Source: Bacteroidota bacterium
GTDB taxonomy: Bacteria; Bacteroidota; Bacteroidia; 2-12-FULL-35-15
Direction: 5' to 3'
Length of the DNA stretch: 64,000 nucleotides
NCBI GenBank assembly: GCA_025963715.1
Contig: JAOQAG010000007.1
Coordinates: 1-64,000 of the forward strand
In this document: positions 33,653 through 41,485 of the stretch, one piece after another
Layout: every line of letters starts with the position of its first letter
Numbering within the stretch: the stretch's first letter is position 1
The notes under the pieces: generated by a model
What the model saw: only the letters and a program-made list of their open reading frames with translations
Databases searched by the model: none
What the model was told of the DNA's origin: nothing
Program-made: the position numbers and the translations under genes

Positions 33653-35107
33653 ATGAAACTCAGGGACGTACCTATTCAACGAAAGCTGATGTCGGTTATC
33701 TTGTACACCAGTGGAGCAGTGCTGCTGTTAACCTGCACGGCATTCTTTGCCTATGAGGTGCTTACGTTCAGGCAAAATACAACAAACCAGCTTTCAACGC
33801 TTGGTAAAATTATTGCAACAAACAGTACTGCTGCATTGGCATTTGATGCTCCCGACGATGCCAATGAAGTACTGGCAGCACTCAAAGCCGAACCGCACAT
33901 TGTAGCTGCAGGTCTTTATGATGAAAAAGGAAAATTATTTGCACAATACCCGGCCAATATTCCGGTTACTGATTTTCCAACAAATCCTCAAAAAGATGGT
34001 TCTGATGTTGAGCATTCTTATTTAATTGATTTTCAACCGGTAATGCAGGAGAACCGGCATTTGGGTACGCTCTATCTGAAGTCCGATATGAATGCAATGT
34101 ACGAGCGGCTCCGGCTTTACAGCGGGATCGTTATTTTAGTGATCATTGTTTCTTTGTTATTGGCATACCTGCTTTCCAGGCGCTTGCAAAAACGAATTTC
34201 AAAACCAATTCTTGCTTTAGCAGAAATAGCAAAAGCCGTTTCCGATCGTAACGATTATTCCGTACGTGCTACAAAATTGGGTGAAGACGAACTCGGTTTG
34301 CTTACCGATGCATTTAACCGGATGCTTACACAAATTCAGGAACAAAACCTGGAGATCATAACGCTGAATCAAAACCTGGAGCATAAGATCCTGGAACGAA
34401 CCAATGAATTGGAAACAGCCAATAAAGAGCTTGAATCTTTTTCTTATTCCGTGTCACACGATTTGAGAGCGCCTTTACGTGCAATAGACGGTTACACGAA
34501 GATCCTGGAAGAAGATCAGCTCAGGAATGTAGATGATGAAGGAAAAAGAATGATCGGGGCCATTTTAAAGAACACTAAAAAAATGGGAGATCTTATTGAC
34601 GATCTCCTGGCGTTTGCACGATTAGGCAAAAAAGAGATCAATGGTTTGGACATCAATATGAATTCATTGGTAAAAACAGTAGTGGATGATTTCCTTTTAG
34701 TTGAAACAGAAGAGAAAATAAACATTAGCATTCAGGATCTTCCACCGGCTCAGGGCGACCAGGCATTGGTAAAACAGGTATGGATAAATTTAATTTCCAA
34801 TGCCATTAAGTATTCAAAAAAGGAATCAAAAATTTCGATTGAAATAGGTTCGTATCCCAAAGAAAACAAAATAGTATATTATGTAAAAGATAATGGAGTA
34901 GGCTTTGACATGAGGTATTACAATAAGCTTTTCGGTGTTTTTCAACGCCTGCATTCGCAGGAAGAATTTGAAGGGACCGGTGTGGGCCTGGCAATTATCA
35001 ACAGAATTATTCAAAAACACTATGGAGAAGTATGGGCCGAATCTGTATTAAATGAAGGCGCCACTTTTTATTTTAGCCTCGAGCCAATTCAAAAAGAGGA
35101 TCTGTAA
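33653..35107 (+). CDS. Histidine kinase with YfiN-like (CHASE8) sensor
   Basis: 484 residues. TM1 (about 15-35), a periplasmic CHASE8-type sensor ('ATNSTAALAFDAPDDANEVL', as in YfiN), TM2 (about 160-180), HAMP, a coiled coil, HisKA with phospho-acceptor in 'SYSVSHDLRAPLRAIDGYTK' and HATPase_c with 'NLISNAIKYS', 'DNGVGFD' and 'GTGVGLAI'. There is no receiver domain or adjacent response regulator. The combination receptor-YfiR-CHASE8 suggests that the periplasmic inhibitor holds the kinase off until the outer-membrane receptor is engaged, a kinase version of the YfiBNR circuit. That link is inference from gene order. Confidence 0.92.
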   Translation: MKLRDVPIQRKLMSVILYTSGAVLLLTCTAFFAYEVLTFRQNTTNQLSTLGKIIATNSTAALAFDAPDDANEVLAALKAEPHIVAAGLYDEKGKLFAQYPANIPVTDFPTNPQKDGSDVEHSYLIDFQPVMQENRHLGTLYLKSDMNAMYERLRLYSGIVILVIIVSLLLAYLLSRRLQKRISKPILALAEIAKAVSDRNDYSVRATKLGEDELGLLTDAFNRMLTQIQEQNLEIITLNQNLEHKILERTNELETANKELESFSYSVSHDLRAPLRAIDGYTKILEEDQLRNVDDEGKRMIGAILKNTKKMGDLIDDLLAFARLGKKEINGLDINMNSLVKTVVDDFLLVETEEKINISIQDLPPAQGDQALVKQVWINLISNAIKYSKKESKISIEIGSYPKENKIVYYVKDNGVGFDMRYYNKLFGVFQRLHSQEEFEGTGVGLAIINRIIQKHYGEVWAESVLNEGATFYFSLEPIQKEDL

Positions 35108-35126
35108 GATTTGCGAAGGGTTTATT

Positions 35127-35249
35127 TCACAACAATGCCCTGCAAATAGGCCACTCCCGTGGCGTTTCTTTTTTTGTCAGCCAGCGGATCAAAATTGTTA
35201 AGCCCAGTGCAGCGGACACTGCAAATAAAATAATAGCGGAATAAATCAT
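35127..35249 (-). pseudogene. Possible broken small membrane-protein gene
   Basis: An ATG at 35249 opens 40 codons: MIYSAIILFAVSAALGLTIL (a membrane helix), then 'IRWLTKKETPRE' and a short tail to TGA. In the neighbouring frame the same DNA continues 'GVAYLQGIVVK', so one extra base near 'cggga' would read KETPRGVAYLQG, a pattern I associate with small Bacteroidota membrane proteins. Either a frameshifted remnant or a coincidence. No ribosome-binding signal stands out. Confidence 0.3.
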
Positions 35250-35337
35250 ATCTATAGTTTGTTTGTTTTGGTTATACCCATTAGAGTGGGTGAAACCGAA
35301 ATTGGTTACAAACGATAGCTGCTGAAGTATTTATTTT

Positions 35338-35542
35338 AAATGACTATCGGAAAGTTTATACCAAGTCTATTTTATTTTTTATTGAAAAAGGTTTAATTAA
35401 TGCGTCATTGCGAGGGCTTTTCGCCCGAAGCAATCTCATTCTAGTTCATCCGCTGGCGTGAGATTGCTTCGGGCGAAAAGCCCTCGCAATGACGCTCTTA
35501 AAATAATTTCTTTTCATGGTACAAGGTTCCGGATGCTCATTT
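35338..35542. mobile_element. MITE-like element, copy 2 (complete)
   Basis: 205 bp, non-coding, the largest copy. Left end 'aaatgactatcggaaagttt...', right end '...caaggttccggatgctcattt'; the two are imperfect inverted repeats and align with copy 1 ends. It is flanked by TATTTT at 35332-35337 and 35543-35548, a clean 6-bp target duplication. The interior is one long hairpin: 'gtcattgcgagggcttttcg' and 'cccgaagcaatctca' pair with their complements around a short loop at about 35441-35456. Copy 1 lacks most of this stem. Confidence 0.8.
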
Positions 35543-35609
35543 TATTTTATTAAAAAATAAAGAGGCTGCCAGGCATATAATCTTAACAAAAAATGATGTT
35601 AACAGCAAA

Positions 35610-36539
35610 CTATACAACTTCCAGTACTATTTTGCCGTTGACACCCTGTTGTATAAGGCGTTGAGTTGCATCAGCCACGCTTGTCCAAGGCAGTACAGTG
35701 TCTATAGGTGCATGAATTTTATCTTGCTGCACGAGGCTGACAAGTCGTTTAAAGAATGGAGTACTGTTGAGGATAGGTTCACGGCCCAACCAGATGCATT
35801 GTATGCTGCAAAACGGCCATCCCGGAGTTCTTACATCAAAAGTGGTTGGGAGGCGGGAGGAGTTGCCATAGTTTATACAGAGGCCGTTTTTAGAAAGAGT
35901 TGTTAGCGCAATCGCCAGGCTGTCACCACCAACAGAGTCCCAAATCACGTCGTAAGTCCCTGCTAATTTAGCTTCAGCAACGCTTGCAAATATTCCAAAG
36001 GGCGTTACACCATCCTTCTGTAATTGTTGTAAAATAGTTGGTCTCCTGCTTACAGCAAATACTTTAGCGCCCGATAATGCAGCAAGTTGGCAGGCAAAAC
36101 GTCCAACCCCACCGGAAGCACCTGTTATCAATATACGACGGTCAAGCAATCCACCGGACGCATCCAGGCAGGCCAGGGCTGTGAAGCCAGCTATTGGCAG
36201 AGTGGTAGCTTGTGCATTGCTTACTCCTTCCGGAATTTCTGCCATTAACCCGGTTGGTGCAACAAGGTATTCCGACCAGGAGCCTCGCGCTACATAGCCA
36301 AATACCCGTGTCCCTTCTTTTGGTGTACTTCCGTCTGCAGATGCTTTCTCGATAACTCCTGCGAAGTCCCAACCAGGAACATAGCGGTCGGTTGCATCAA
36401 GTGCTGTACGGGTCTCGCCTTGATTTAGAGAGAAAGCTTTAACCTTTATTAACGCCTCGGTTGGCGAAGGAATGGGCATGGGAACCTCGCTTAAAGCAAG
36501 GTGTGGTGTGGTGTGAGGTTGAGTCACAACGGCGCGCAT
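35610..36539 (-). CDS. MDR/zinc-type NADPH:quinone oxidoreductase-like enzyme
   Basis: 309 residues from the ATG at 36539; a start at 36572 is a reasonable alternative and one at 36644 is unlikely. Medium-chain reductase family: N-terminal GroES-like domain ('EALIKVKAFSLNQGETRTAL', 'PGWDFAGVIE'), Rossmann domain with 'RILITGASGGVGRFACQLAA' and 'YDVIWDSVGGDSLAIAL'. No structural- or catalytic-zinc cysteines are seen, so a quinone or enone reductase using NADPH is most likely. It follows a Crp/Fnr-type regulator on the same strand, with about 75-110 bases between them. Confidence 0.85.
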   Translation of the reverse strand: MRAVVTQPHTTPHLALSEVPMPIPSPTEALIKVKAFSLNQGETRTALDATDRYVPGWDFAGVIEKASADGSTPKEGTRVFGYVARGSWSEYLVAPTGLMAEIPEGVSNAQATTLPIAGFTALACLDASGGLLDRRILITGASGGVGRFACQLAALSGAKVFAVSRRPTILQQLQKDGVTPFGIFASVAEAKLAGTYDVIWDSVGGDSLAIALTTLSKNGLCINYGNSSRLPTTFDVRTPGWPFCSIQCIWLGREPILNSTPFFKRLVSLVQQDKIHAPIDTVLPWTSVADATQRLIQQGVNGKIVLEVV

Positions 36540-36647
36540 GTACCGTTGTTCTCTTTTTGTTAGTTCTTTCATTGATTGAATAAGTTTAATTTGCTTCAAA
36601 GGTACCCTCAACCTTAAGCGATAAACGATGATTTCAATCAACAAAAT

Positions 36648-37220
36648 TTAGCGAATGGGATTTCTTAATCTGCTTAACGTTTCTTTCGTCATTCCAAGAT
36701 AATTTGCAAGTATATGGTGTGGAATTCTTAAGAACATATTTGGAAGGGTCGCCATCAGTCTGTCATAACGGTCTTTTGGCGTTTCGTAAAAGGATGAAAT
36801 CAGTCTTTCCGAGTAGTGGCAGGCCGCTTGTTCAGCAAGACGCCTACCTATTTTTTGCCAGGTAAAGCTGCTGTCAAAAAGGGCCATCATTTTAGCGGCA
36901 TCGGCACAGATAACAACTGATGGCTCAACAGCAATAATGTCTACAGCGGATGGTTTTTGTGTTAATATGCTATAATAGTTGGTAATAAACTCGTGTTCTA
37001 TGGAAAATTCAAATGTCCTTTCTTCTCCATTTAAATCTTTAACCGATCTAAAGCACCCCTCAAGAATAAACCCGACGGTGTTACAAATTTTGCCTGTCGA
37101 CTGAAATTGCTCTTTTCTTTTAAAGTGTCTAAGGCAAAGGATTGAACACAAATCTTCCCATTGCTGCTGACTAAGCTTCTCGAAATTGTCTAAATACTCT
37201 TTTAAAGGTAAATAATCCAT
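36648..37220 (-). CDS. Crp/Fnr-family transcriptional regulator
   Basis: 190 residues. The cyclic-nucleotide-binding fold is visible ('CNTVGFILEGCFRSVKDLNG', 'FITNYYSILTQKPS'), and the C-terminal HTH is short: 'ISSFYETPKDRYDRLMATLP' then 'IPHHILANYLGMTKETLSRL' at the end. This compact form, without the RxS cAMP-binding signature, is abundant in Bacteroidota and usually controls a neighbouring gene. It probably regulates the downstream oxidoreductase. Confidence 0.9.
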   Translation of the reverse strand: MDYLPLKEYLDNFEKLSQQQWEDLCSILCLRHFKRKEQFQSTGKICNTVGFILEGCFRSVKDLNGEERTFEFSIEHEFITNYYSILTQKPSAVDIIAVEPSVVICADAAKMMALFDSSFTWQKIGRRLAEQAACHYSERLISSFYETPKDRYDRLMATLPNMFLRIPHHILANYLGMTKETLSRLRNPIR

Positions 37221-37540
37221 TTATTAAAAATTATGTAGCCATACTAAGTTTTGTGATGGCAAATATAAAAATGCTTAATCTCATAAAGACTAATAAAAGC
37301 ACGCATTTGTAAAACGAAAATTCATTTGTAGTTGGCCAAAACTAAAGATTATTAGAGACAATTCTATATTAGGGATAAGAATAATTTAATAAATCGGCAT
37401 TCAAATCTGGCAACTAATAGTAAGATGATGTATATCTTAAGATGGCCTATTCTTTCAGCGATTAAAATTTTGCCATTGTCCGATATTAGGTTCGAGGCGG
37501 ATGTAAATAATCCAACAGAGTCCCTTAACAAACATAATCC
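37221..37540. other. AT-rich intergenic region without recognised gene
   Basis: Nothing convincing was found between the Crp/Fnr start and the hairpins next to tRNA-Cys. A + strand frame over part of it runs into the antisense of the tRNA and is spurious. Confidence 0.45.
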
Positions 37541-37543
37541 CTT

Positions 37544-37581
37544 CTTCTGCCAAAAGGCAGAAGCGGTCTTTTTTATTTTTC
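37544..37581 (+). terminator. Hairpin with T-run facing the + strand
   Basis: CTTCTGCC-aaaa-GGCAGAAG followed by 'cggtcttttttattttt'. This is a well-formed terminator for + strand transcription, yet no + strand gene precedes it within 2 kb. Confidence 0.6.
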
Positions 37582-37611
37582 CGCGCTTTCAAGACAAATG
37601 TCTTGAGCGCT

Positions 37612-37650
37612 TCAAAATAAAAAATCCCCTCTTTGTTTTCACAAAGAAGA
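37612..37650 (-). terminator. Terminator of tRNA-Cys
   Basis: Read on the minus strand: CTTTGT-gaaa-ACAAAG extended by 'ctctt'/'aggggga'-like flanks, then 'ttttttatttt', starting about 10 bases after the tRNA. A further hairpin (37583-37610, arms with CAAGACA) follows. Confidence 0.75.
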
Positions 37651-37659
37651 GATCTTTTG

Positions 37660-37730
37660 AGGTCCCGAGCGGATTTGAACCGCTGTAGGAGCTTTTGCAG
37701 AGCTCTGCCTAACCGCTCGGCCACAGGACC
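37660..37730 (-). tRNA. tRNA-Cys (GCA)
   Basis: 71 nt. Acceptor stem GGTCCTG.../...GGGACC with discriminator T at 37660, typical for Cys. The anticodon loop CTGCAAA between GAGCT and AGCTC gives anticodon GCA. The T-arm contains GGTTCAAATCC; the D-arm contains 'GGCCGAGCGGTTAGGC'. CCA is not encoded. Followed by a terminator on the same strand. Confidence 0.95.
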
Positions 37731-37779
37731 ATTTTTTAAAGAATAGGCTGCAAAAATACAAAAATTCAACTGACTAATC

Positions 37780-37959
37780 CTAATTTTTTACCGCTTTCAC
37801 CGAATAATCACTTAAACAGTTCGGACACAAACAATTATCGTATGTTTTTCGCAGCTCATTTAATGTTTCCGGTGCAATTACTAATCCCTCGCACCAGCAA
37901 CCCCGCTGCTCATTACAGCATTCAAAAGCGGTATTGCATTTCGAACATTTTTTGGTCAT
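37780..37959 (-). CDS. CWC-family cysteine-rich zinc-ribbon protein
   Basis: 59 residues, ATG at 37959, TAG at 37780. MTKKCSKCNTAFECC... has the arrangement CxxC...CC...CWC...CLCPNCL, i.e. nine cysteines in 45 residues, with the central 'GCWCEGL' that names the cysteine-rich CWC family. Presumably binds zinc in the cytosol; its role is unknown. It lies 21 bases upstream of the folB stop region on the same strand and may be co-transcribed in the tRNA direction. Confidence 0.8.
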   Translation of the reverse strand: MTKKCSKCNTAFECCNEQRGCWCEGLVIAPETLNELRKTYDNCLCPNCLSDYSVKAVKN

Positions 37960-37980
37960 TTTGCTTAAAAATTAACCGTT

Positions 37981-38331
37981 TTATCCTGTGATCACCACGC
38001 TCACTTTGTCCACATGGCCATGCATCGGCGGGTTAATCTTGCTCACTTTTACCGATAATACTTTGATCGCCGCAAATTCCTTTTTCAGGGTATCCACAAT
38101 GCGTTGTCCCACATGTTCGATCAGCTTGGAGCGGATCGCCATTTCGGCTTTTACAATGTTGTAAACGATCACATAATCAATGGTTTTGGTAAGATCATCC
38201 GTTTTTGCCGCTTCCGTAAAATCCGTTTCCATCGTTACATCCACCACATAATTACACCCTATCCGGCCTTCTTCTTCCAGGCAGCCGTGATGAGCGTAAA
38301 TGTTTATTCCTTCAACAAGTATTGTATTCAT
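37981..38331 (-). CDS. folB: Dihydroneopterin aldolase
   Basis: Cleaves 7,8-dihydroneopterin to 6-hydroxymethyl-dihydropterin and glycolaldehyde in folate synthesis. 116 residues from the ATG at 38331 (MNTILVEGINIYAHHGCLEE), the normal FolB length; a longer frame start would translate repeat sequence. Motifs: 'YAHHGCLEEEGRIG', 'TIDYVIVYNIVKAEM', 'LIEHVGQRIVDTL' and C-terminal 'INPPMHGHVDKVSVVI' are the substrate-binding and octamer-contact regions. It ends 21 bases before the CWC gene start. Confidence 0.93.
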   Translation of the reverse strand: MNTILVEGINIYAHHGCLEEEGRIGCNYVVDVTMETDFTEAAKTDDLTKTIDYVIVYNIVKAEMAIRSKLIEHVGQRIVDTLKKEFAAIKVLSVKVSKINPPMHGHVDKVSVVITG

Positions 38332-38348
38332 ATCGGATGTTTGCTTTT

Positions 38349-38393
38349 GGATGTTGGATCTTGGATGTGTTGCCCGTCCAAAATCCAACATCT
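38349..38393. repeat. Small inverted word repeat
   Basis: 'ggatgttggat' (38349-38359) pairs with 'atccaacatc' (38383-38392), with 'cttggatgtgttg' in the loop. It lies between gltX and folB. Confidence 0.5.
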
Positions 38394-38440
38394 AATATCA
38401 TTTTATCTGCTCACAGCTTTGTCTTGAGACTTGATACTAA

Positions 38441-39970
38441 CTACTTGATACTATCTACTGCTTTTTCCAGTCTTGCAATCACTTCGTCTTTACCCAGTAA
38501 TTCCACCATTTCAAACAGCATCGGGCCACCGCCCACACCGCTCAAACACACGCGGAACAATTGCATCACCTGGCCTGCACCAATGCCCTGCGCTTCCGCT
38601 GTAGCTTTAAATGTAGCCTCGGTTTCCGCAGCAGTAAACGTGCCGAGGTTTTTATACGCTTCGGTCACCGCCTTAATAAAACCGGCAGATTGCTCGTTCC
38701 AGCGTTTTTTAATTACCTCCGGATCATAAGCCGTTGGTGCAATAAAAAAGTAGCTGGCATCTTTCCAGAATTCCGAAACAAAATGCGCTTTTTCTTTTAC
38801 CAGGTGGCATACATTTTCCACAAATGCAGGATCGGCGGTAATATTATGTTCTTTTAAAATGGGTGTGAACAATACGGCTAGTTCAGCATCCGTTTTTTTA
38901 CGCAAATATTGCTGGTTGAACCATTTTGTTTTTTCGGGGTCAAATTTAGCGCCCGATTTATTTACGCGCTCAAATGAAAAGGCTTCGACCAGTTCGTCCA
39001 GCGAAAAAATTTCCTGCGTGGTGCCCGGGTTCCAGCCCAGCATACTCAGCATGTTGATGAATGCTTCCGGGAAAAAACCGGTTTCGCGGTAACCTGCATA
39101 TTTTTCGCCCGTGCGTTCATCGTACCAATCCAACGGGAACATTGGGATGCCGGATTTATCGCGTTTGGATAATTTTCCGTTCCCATCCGGTTTCAGGATC
39201 AATGGCAAATGCGCCAGCAATGGCATTTTATCTTCCATGCCCAAATAACGGTAGATCAGTACATGCGATGGAGCGGATGGCAGCCATTCTTCCCCGCGCA
39301 CCGCATGCGACACTTCCATTTCAATATCGTCCACAATGTGTGCTAAGTGATAGGTTGGCATTCCGTCGGATTTCAGCAATACTTTATCATCCACCTGTGC
39401 GGAATTTACCACTACCCAGCCGCGGATAATATCGTGAAAACGGATCTCTTCGTTGCGCGGCACTTTTAAGCGTACCACATACGGCGTTCCTGCATCCATG
39501 AGCTTTTTCACTTCATCTTCCGATAAAGTAGTGGAATTACGCATGGTTTGGCGCGTTACCGCATTGTATTGCGATGCCACTTTTGCCGCTTCCAGTCGTT
39601 TGCGCATTTCGTCCACTTCTTCTGTCGTATCAAATGCGTAATATGCATGTCCGCTGTCGATCAGCTTTTGCGCGTATTTTGCGTAAATTCCCAGCTCTTT
39701 GCGCTCGCTCTGGCGATAGGGTGCATGCGGTCCGTCGCCAAATCCCACACCTTCATTCGGCTCAATGCCGCACCATTTTAATGCATTGATAATGTATTCT
39801 TCCGCGCCGTTCACATAGCGTGTCTGGTCGGTATCCTCGATCCTTAAAATAAAATCGCCTTTGTGCTTTTTAGCGAATAAATAGCTAAATAAAGCGGTAC
39901 GTACGCCGCCCATGTGTAAACCACCCGTTGGACTGGGTGCAAAACGTAATCTTACTCTTCTGTTTTCCAT
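38441..39970 (-). CDS. gltX: Glutamate--tRNA ligase
   Basis: Class I aminoacyl-tRNA synthetase that charges tRNA-Glu. 509 residues from the ATG at 39970 (MENRRVRLRFAPSPTG), the usual GltX start; the 39991 start would add seven atypical residues. Signatures: 'RFAPSPTGGLHMGGVRTALF' (HIGH equivalent HMGG) and 'KLSKRD' (KMSKS equivalent) around residue 280; anticodon-binding helices at the C-terminus. A single copy in the window. Whether it also charges tRNA-Gln cannot be judged from here. Confidence 0.95.
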   Translation of the reverse strand: MENRRVRLRFAPSPTGGLHMGGVRTALFSYLFAKKHKGDFILRIEDTDQTRYVNGAEEYIINALKWCGIEPNEGVGFGDGPHAPYRQSERKELGIYAKYAQKLIDSGHAYYAFDTTEEVDEMRKRLEAAKVASQYNAVTRQTMRNSTTLSEDEVKKLMDAGTPYVVRLKVPRNEEIRFHDIIRGWVVVNSAQVDDKVLLKSDGMPTYHLAHIVDDIEMEVSHAVRGEEWLPSAPSHVLIYRYLGMEDKMPLLAHLPLILKPDGNGKLSKRDKSGIPMFPLDWYDERTGEKYAGYRETGFFPEAFINMLSMLGWNPGTTQEIFSLDELVEAFSFERVNKSGAKFDPEKTKWFNQQYLRKKTDAELAVLFTPILKEHNITADPAFVENVCHLVKEKAHFVSEFWKDASYFFIAPTAYDPEVIKKRWNEQSAGFIKAVTEAYKNLGTFTAAETEATFKATAEAQGIGAGQVMQLFRVCLSGVGGGPMLFEMVELLGKDEVIARLEKAVDSIK

Positions 39971-40018
39971 GATCTTAAAAATGAGCTGCAAAGATAATTA
40001 ATTACGGATAAAAATCAG

Positions 40019-40245
40019 TTCAAAGTTTAAAGTTCAAAATTCAAAGTTTGCTATTCGCAGATGCTTTGTTTATGCCAAATGCGGAACATGCCCTAACCCC
40101 TCTCTCCATTGAAGTTCTCCACATAAGAGGGGAATTTAATACTGCTTGCATTTTTAATTGGTACACAGATTAGTATATTAGTACAAATTGGTATTTAGTA
40201 GATCATACAGATCCGTAATATTCGCTCCTGTTCGTTATCCGTAAA
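40019..40245. repeat. Intergenic word mosaic (F-G-C-D)
   Basis: In order: the AAAGTT word (40019-40052), 'ccctaacccctctc...gaggggaatt' (40088-40131), the word 'acagattagtatattagtacaaattggtatttagta' (40164-40201) and the D word (40205-40244). The same order is seen at 41166-41485 and 61134-61260. No gene seen. Confidence 0.7.
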
Positions 40246-40281
40246 TAATTACCTTTACCATCATTTTTCAAATTGAATACC

Positions 40282-41163
40282 ATGCAATTACTTACACCAC
40301 AAAATTTTAAGGATTACGAACTGATCGATGTTGGCGGATTTGAAAAACTCGAGCGCTTTGGCCAATACATTACCATCCGCCCCGAGCCGCAAGCTGTATG
40401 GGATAAAACACTAAGCAATACGGAATGGGAAAAACGGGCGCATGTTAAATTTATGCCGCGTTCCAGCTCTTCCGGCGAATGGAAAAAATTGAAACAAATG
40501 CCGGATCAGTGGCAAATGAAATATGATATTAATAATTCCACTGCCGCGATAAAATTCCGTTTGGGATTAACTTCTTTCAAGCATGTGGGAATTTTTCCGG
40601 AGCAGGCTTCCAATTGGGATTTTATTTTTGAATCCGTAAAAAAATTAGCTGCAACGGGTATTGCACAACCCAAAGTATTGAATTTATTTGCCTACACCGG
40701 CGGTGCGTCATTGGCTGCAAAAGCTGCTGGCGCTGATATTACACATGTGGATTCCATTAAGCAGGTAGTAACCTGGAGCAAGGAGAACATGGAAATTTCT
40801 GATCTTAATAACATCCGCTGGGTGGTGGAAGATGCGCTGAAATTTGTAAAGCGCGAAGAAAAACGCGGCAATAAATACAATGGAATTATTTTAGATCCTC
40901 CCGCTTTCGGGCACGGCCCTAACGGCGAAAAATGGAAGCTGGAAGACAACATCAATGAAATGATCACCGGCGTTTTAAATTTGCTGGACGACAAACACTT
41001 CCTGATCCTGAATGCCTATTCACTGGGTTTTTCTTCCCTGATCATTGAAAATTTACTGAAACACAAAGCCAAAGAAAATTTAAATATAGGTGAATTGTAC
41101 CTGCAGGCAACCGAAGGAAATAAACTGCCGTTAGGTGTGTTTGGCAGATGGAGGAATTTTTAA
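40282..41163 (+). CDS. RlmI-like class I SAM methyltransferase
   Basis: 293 residues from the ATG at 40282; an upstream TTG at 40273 is unlikely. The Rossmann methyltransferase core is in the second half: 'VLNLFAYTGGASLAAKAAGA' (SAM-binding motif I), 'THVDSIKQVVTWSKENMEIS', 'RWVVEDALKFVKREEKRG' and 'YNGIILDPPAFGHGPNG', where DPPxFG is the catalytic motif of the 23S rRNA cytosine-C5 (RlmI/YccW) group. The N-terminal ~110 residues differ from RlmI's PUA-containing form. Probably an RNA methyltransferase; exact target unknown. Confidence 0.85.
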   Translation: MQLLTPQNFKDYELIDVGGFEKLERFGQYITIRPEPQAVWDKTLSNTEWEKRAHVKFMPRSSSSGEWKKLKQMPDQWQMKYDINNSTAAIKFRLGLTSFKHVGIFPEQASNWDFIFESVKKLAATGIAQPKVLNLFAYTGGASLAAKAAGADITHVDSIKQVVTWSKENMEISDLNNIRWVVEDALKFVKREEKRGNKYNGIILDPPAFGHGPNGEKWKLEDNINEMITGVLNLLDDKHFLILNAYSLGFSSLIIENLLKHKAKENLNIGELYLQATEGNKLPLGVFGRWRNF

Positions 41164-41165
41164 AT

Positions 41166-41485
41166 AATCACTGGTTCATTAATTCATTGGTGTGCTGGCT
41201 TGTGCTGTGTAATGCAGAACACACCCCTAACCCCTCTCAAGAGGGGATTTGATGCTACAGAGATTTTAAATTTTAGTATTAAAGAAAATTATAGAATAAA
41301 AATATCCTACATTATCAGTGCAGGATGCATTCCCCTCTTGAGAGGGGTTAGGGGTGTGTTAAACAGAGCACTACACAGATTAGTATATTAGTCCCGCACG
41401 TGCGGGATTGGTATTTAGTAGATACACAGATTCGTAATATTCGTTCCTGTTCCTGCCCGAATCGTTCAGGCGGGCGTTATCTGTA
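41166..41485. repeat. Intergenic word mosaic with a perfect 30-bp inverted repeat
   Basis: Holds the 'ggttcattggtgtgct'-type word (41166-41200); a perfect 30-bp inverted pair (41218-41247 and 41331-41360: aacacacccctaacccctct / complement); the 'C' word (41373-41423) with an extra 16-bp palindrome TCCCGCACGTGCGGGA at 41392-41407; and the D word (41424-41485) with an extra palindrome CCTGCCCGAATCGTTCAGG... at 41452-41474. It separates two convergent genes and its end overlaps the HlyD gene's stop codon region. Confidence 0.75.

Noticed and set aside
37425-37688. Plus-strand open frame ending '...VPSGFEPL'
   Set aside because: The ending is the known antisense translation of a tRNA T-arm, and the rest crosses three hairpins.
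37455-37769. Minus-strand open frame of about 104 codons covering tRNA-Cys
   Set aside because: It translates the tRNA itself and its terminator, with no family likeness; typical of a stable RNA misread as a protein.
40019-41485. Repeats in the gaps considered as a CRISPR array
   Set aside because: The words differ in length and order, are not evenly spaced by unique spacers, and no cas gene is in the window.
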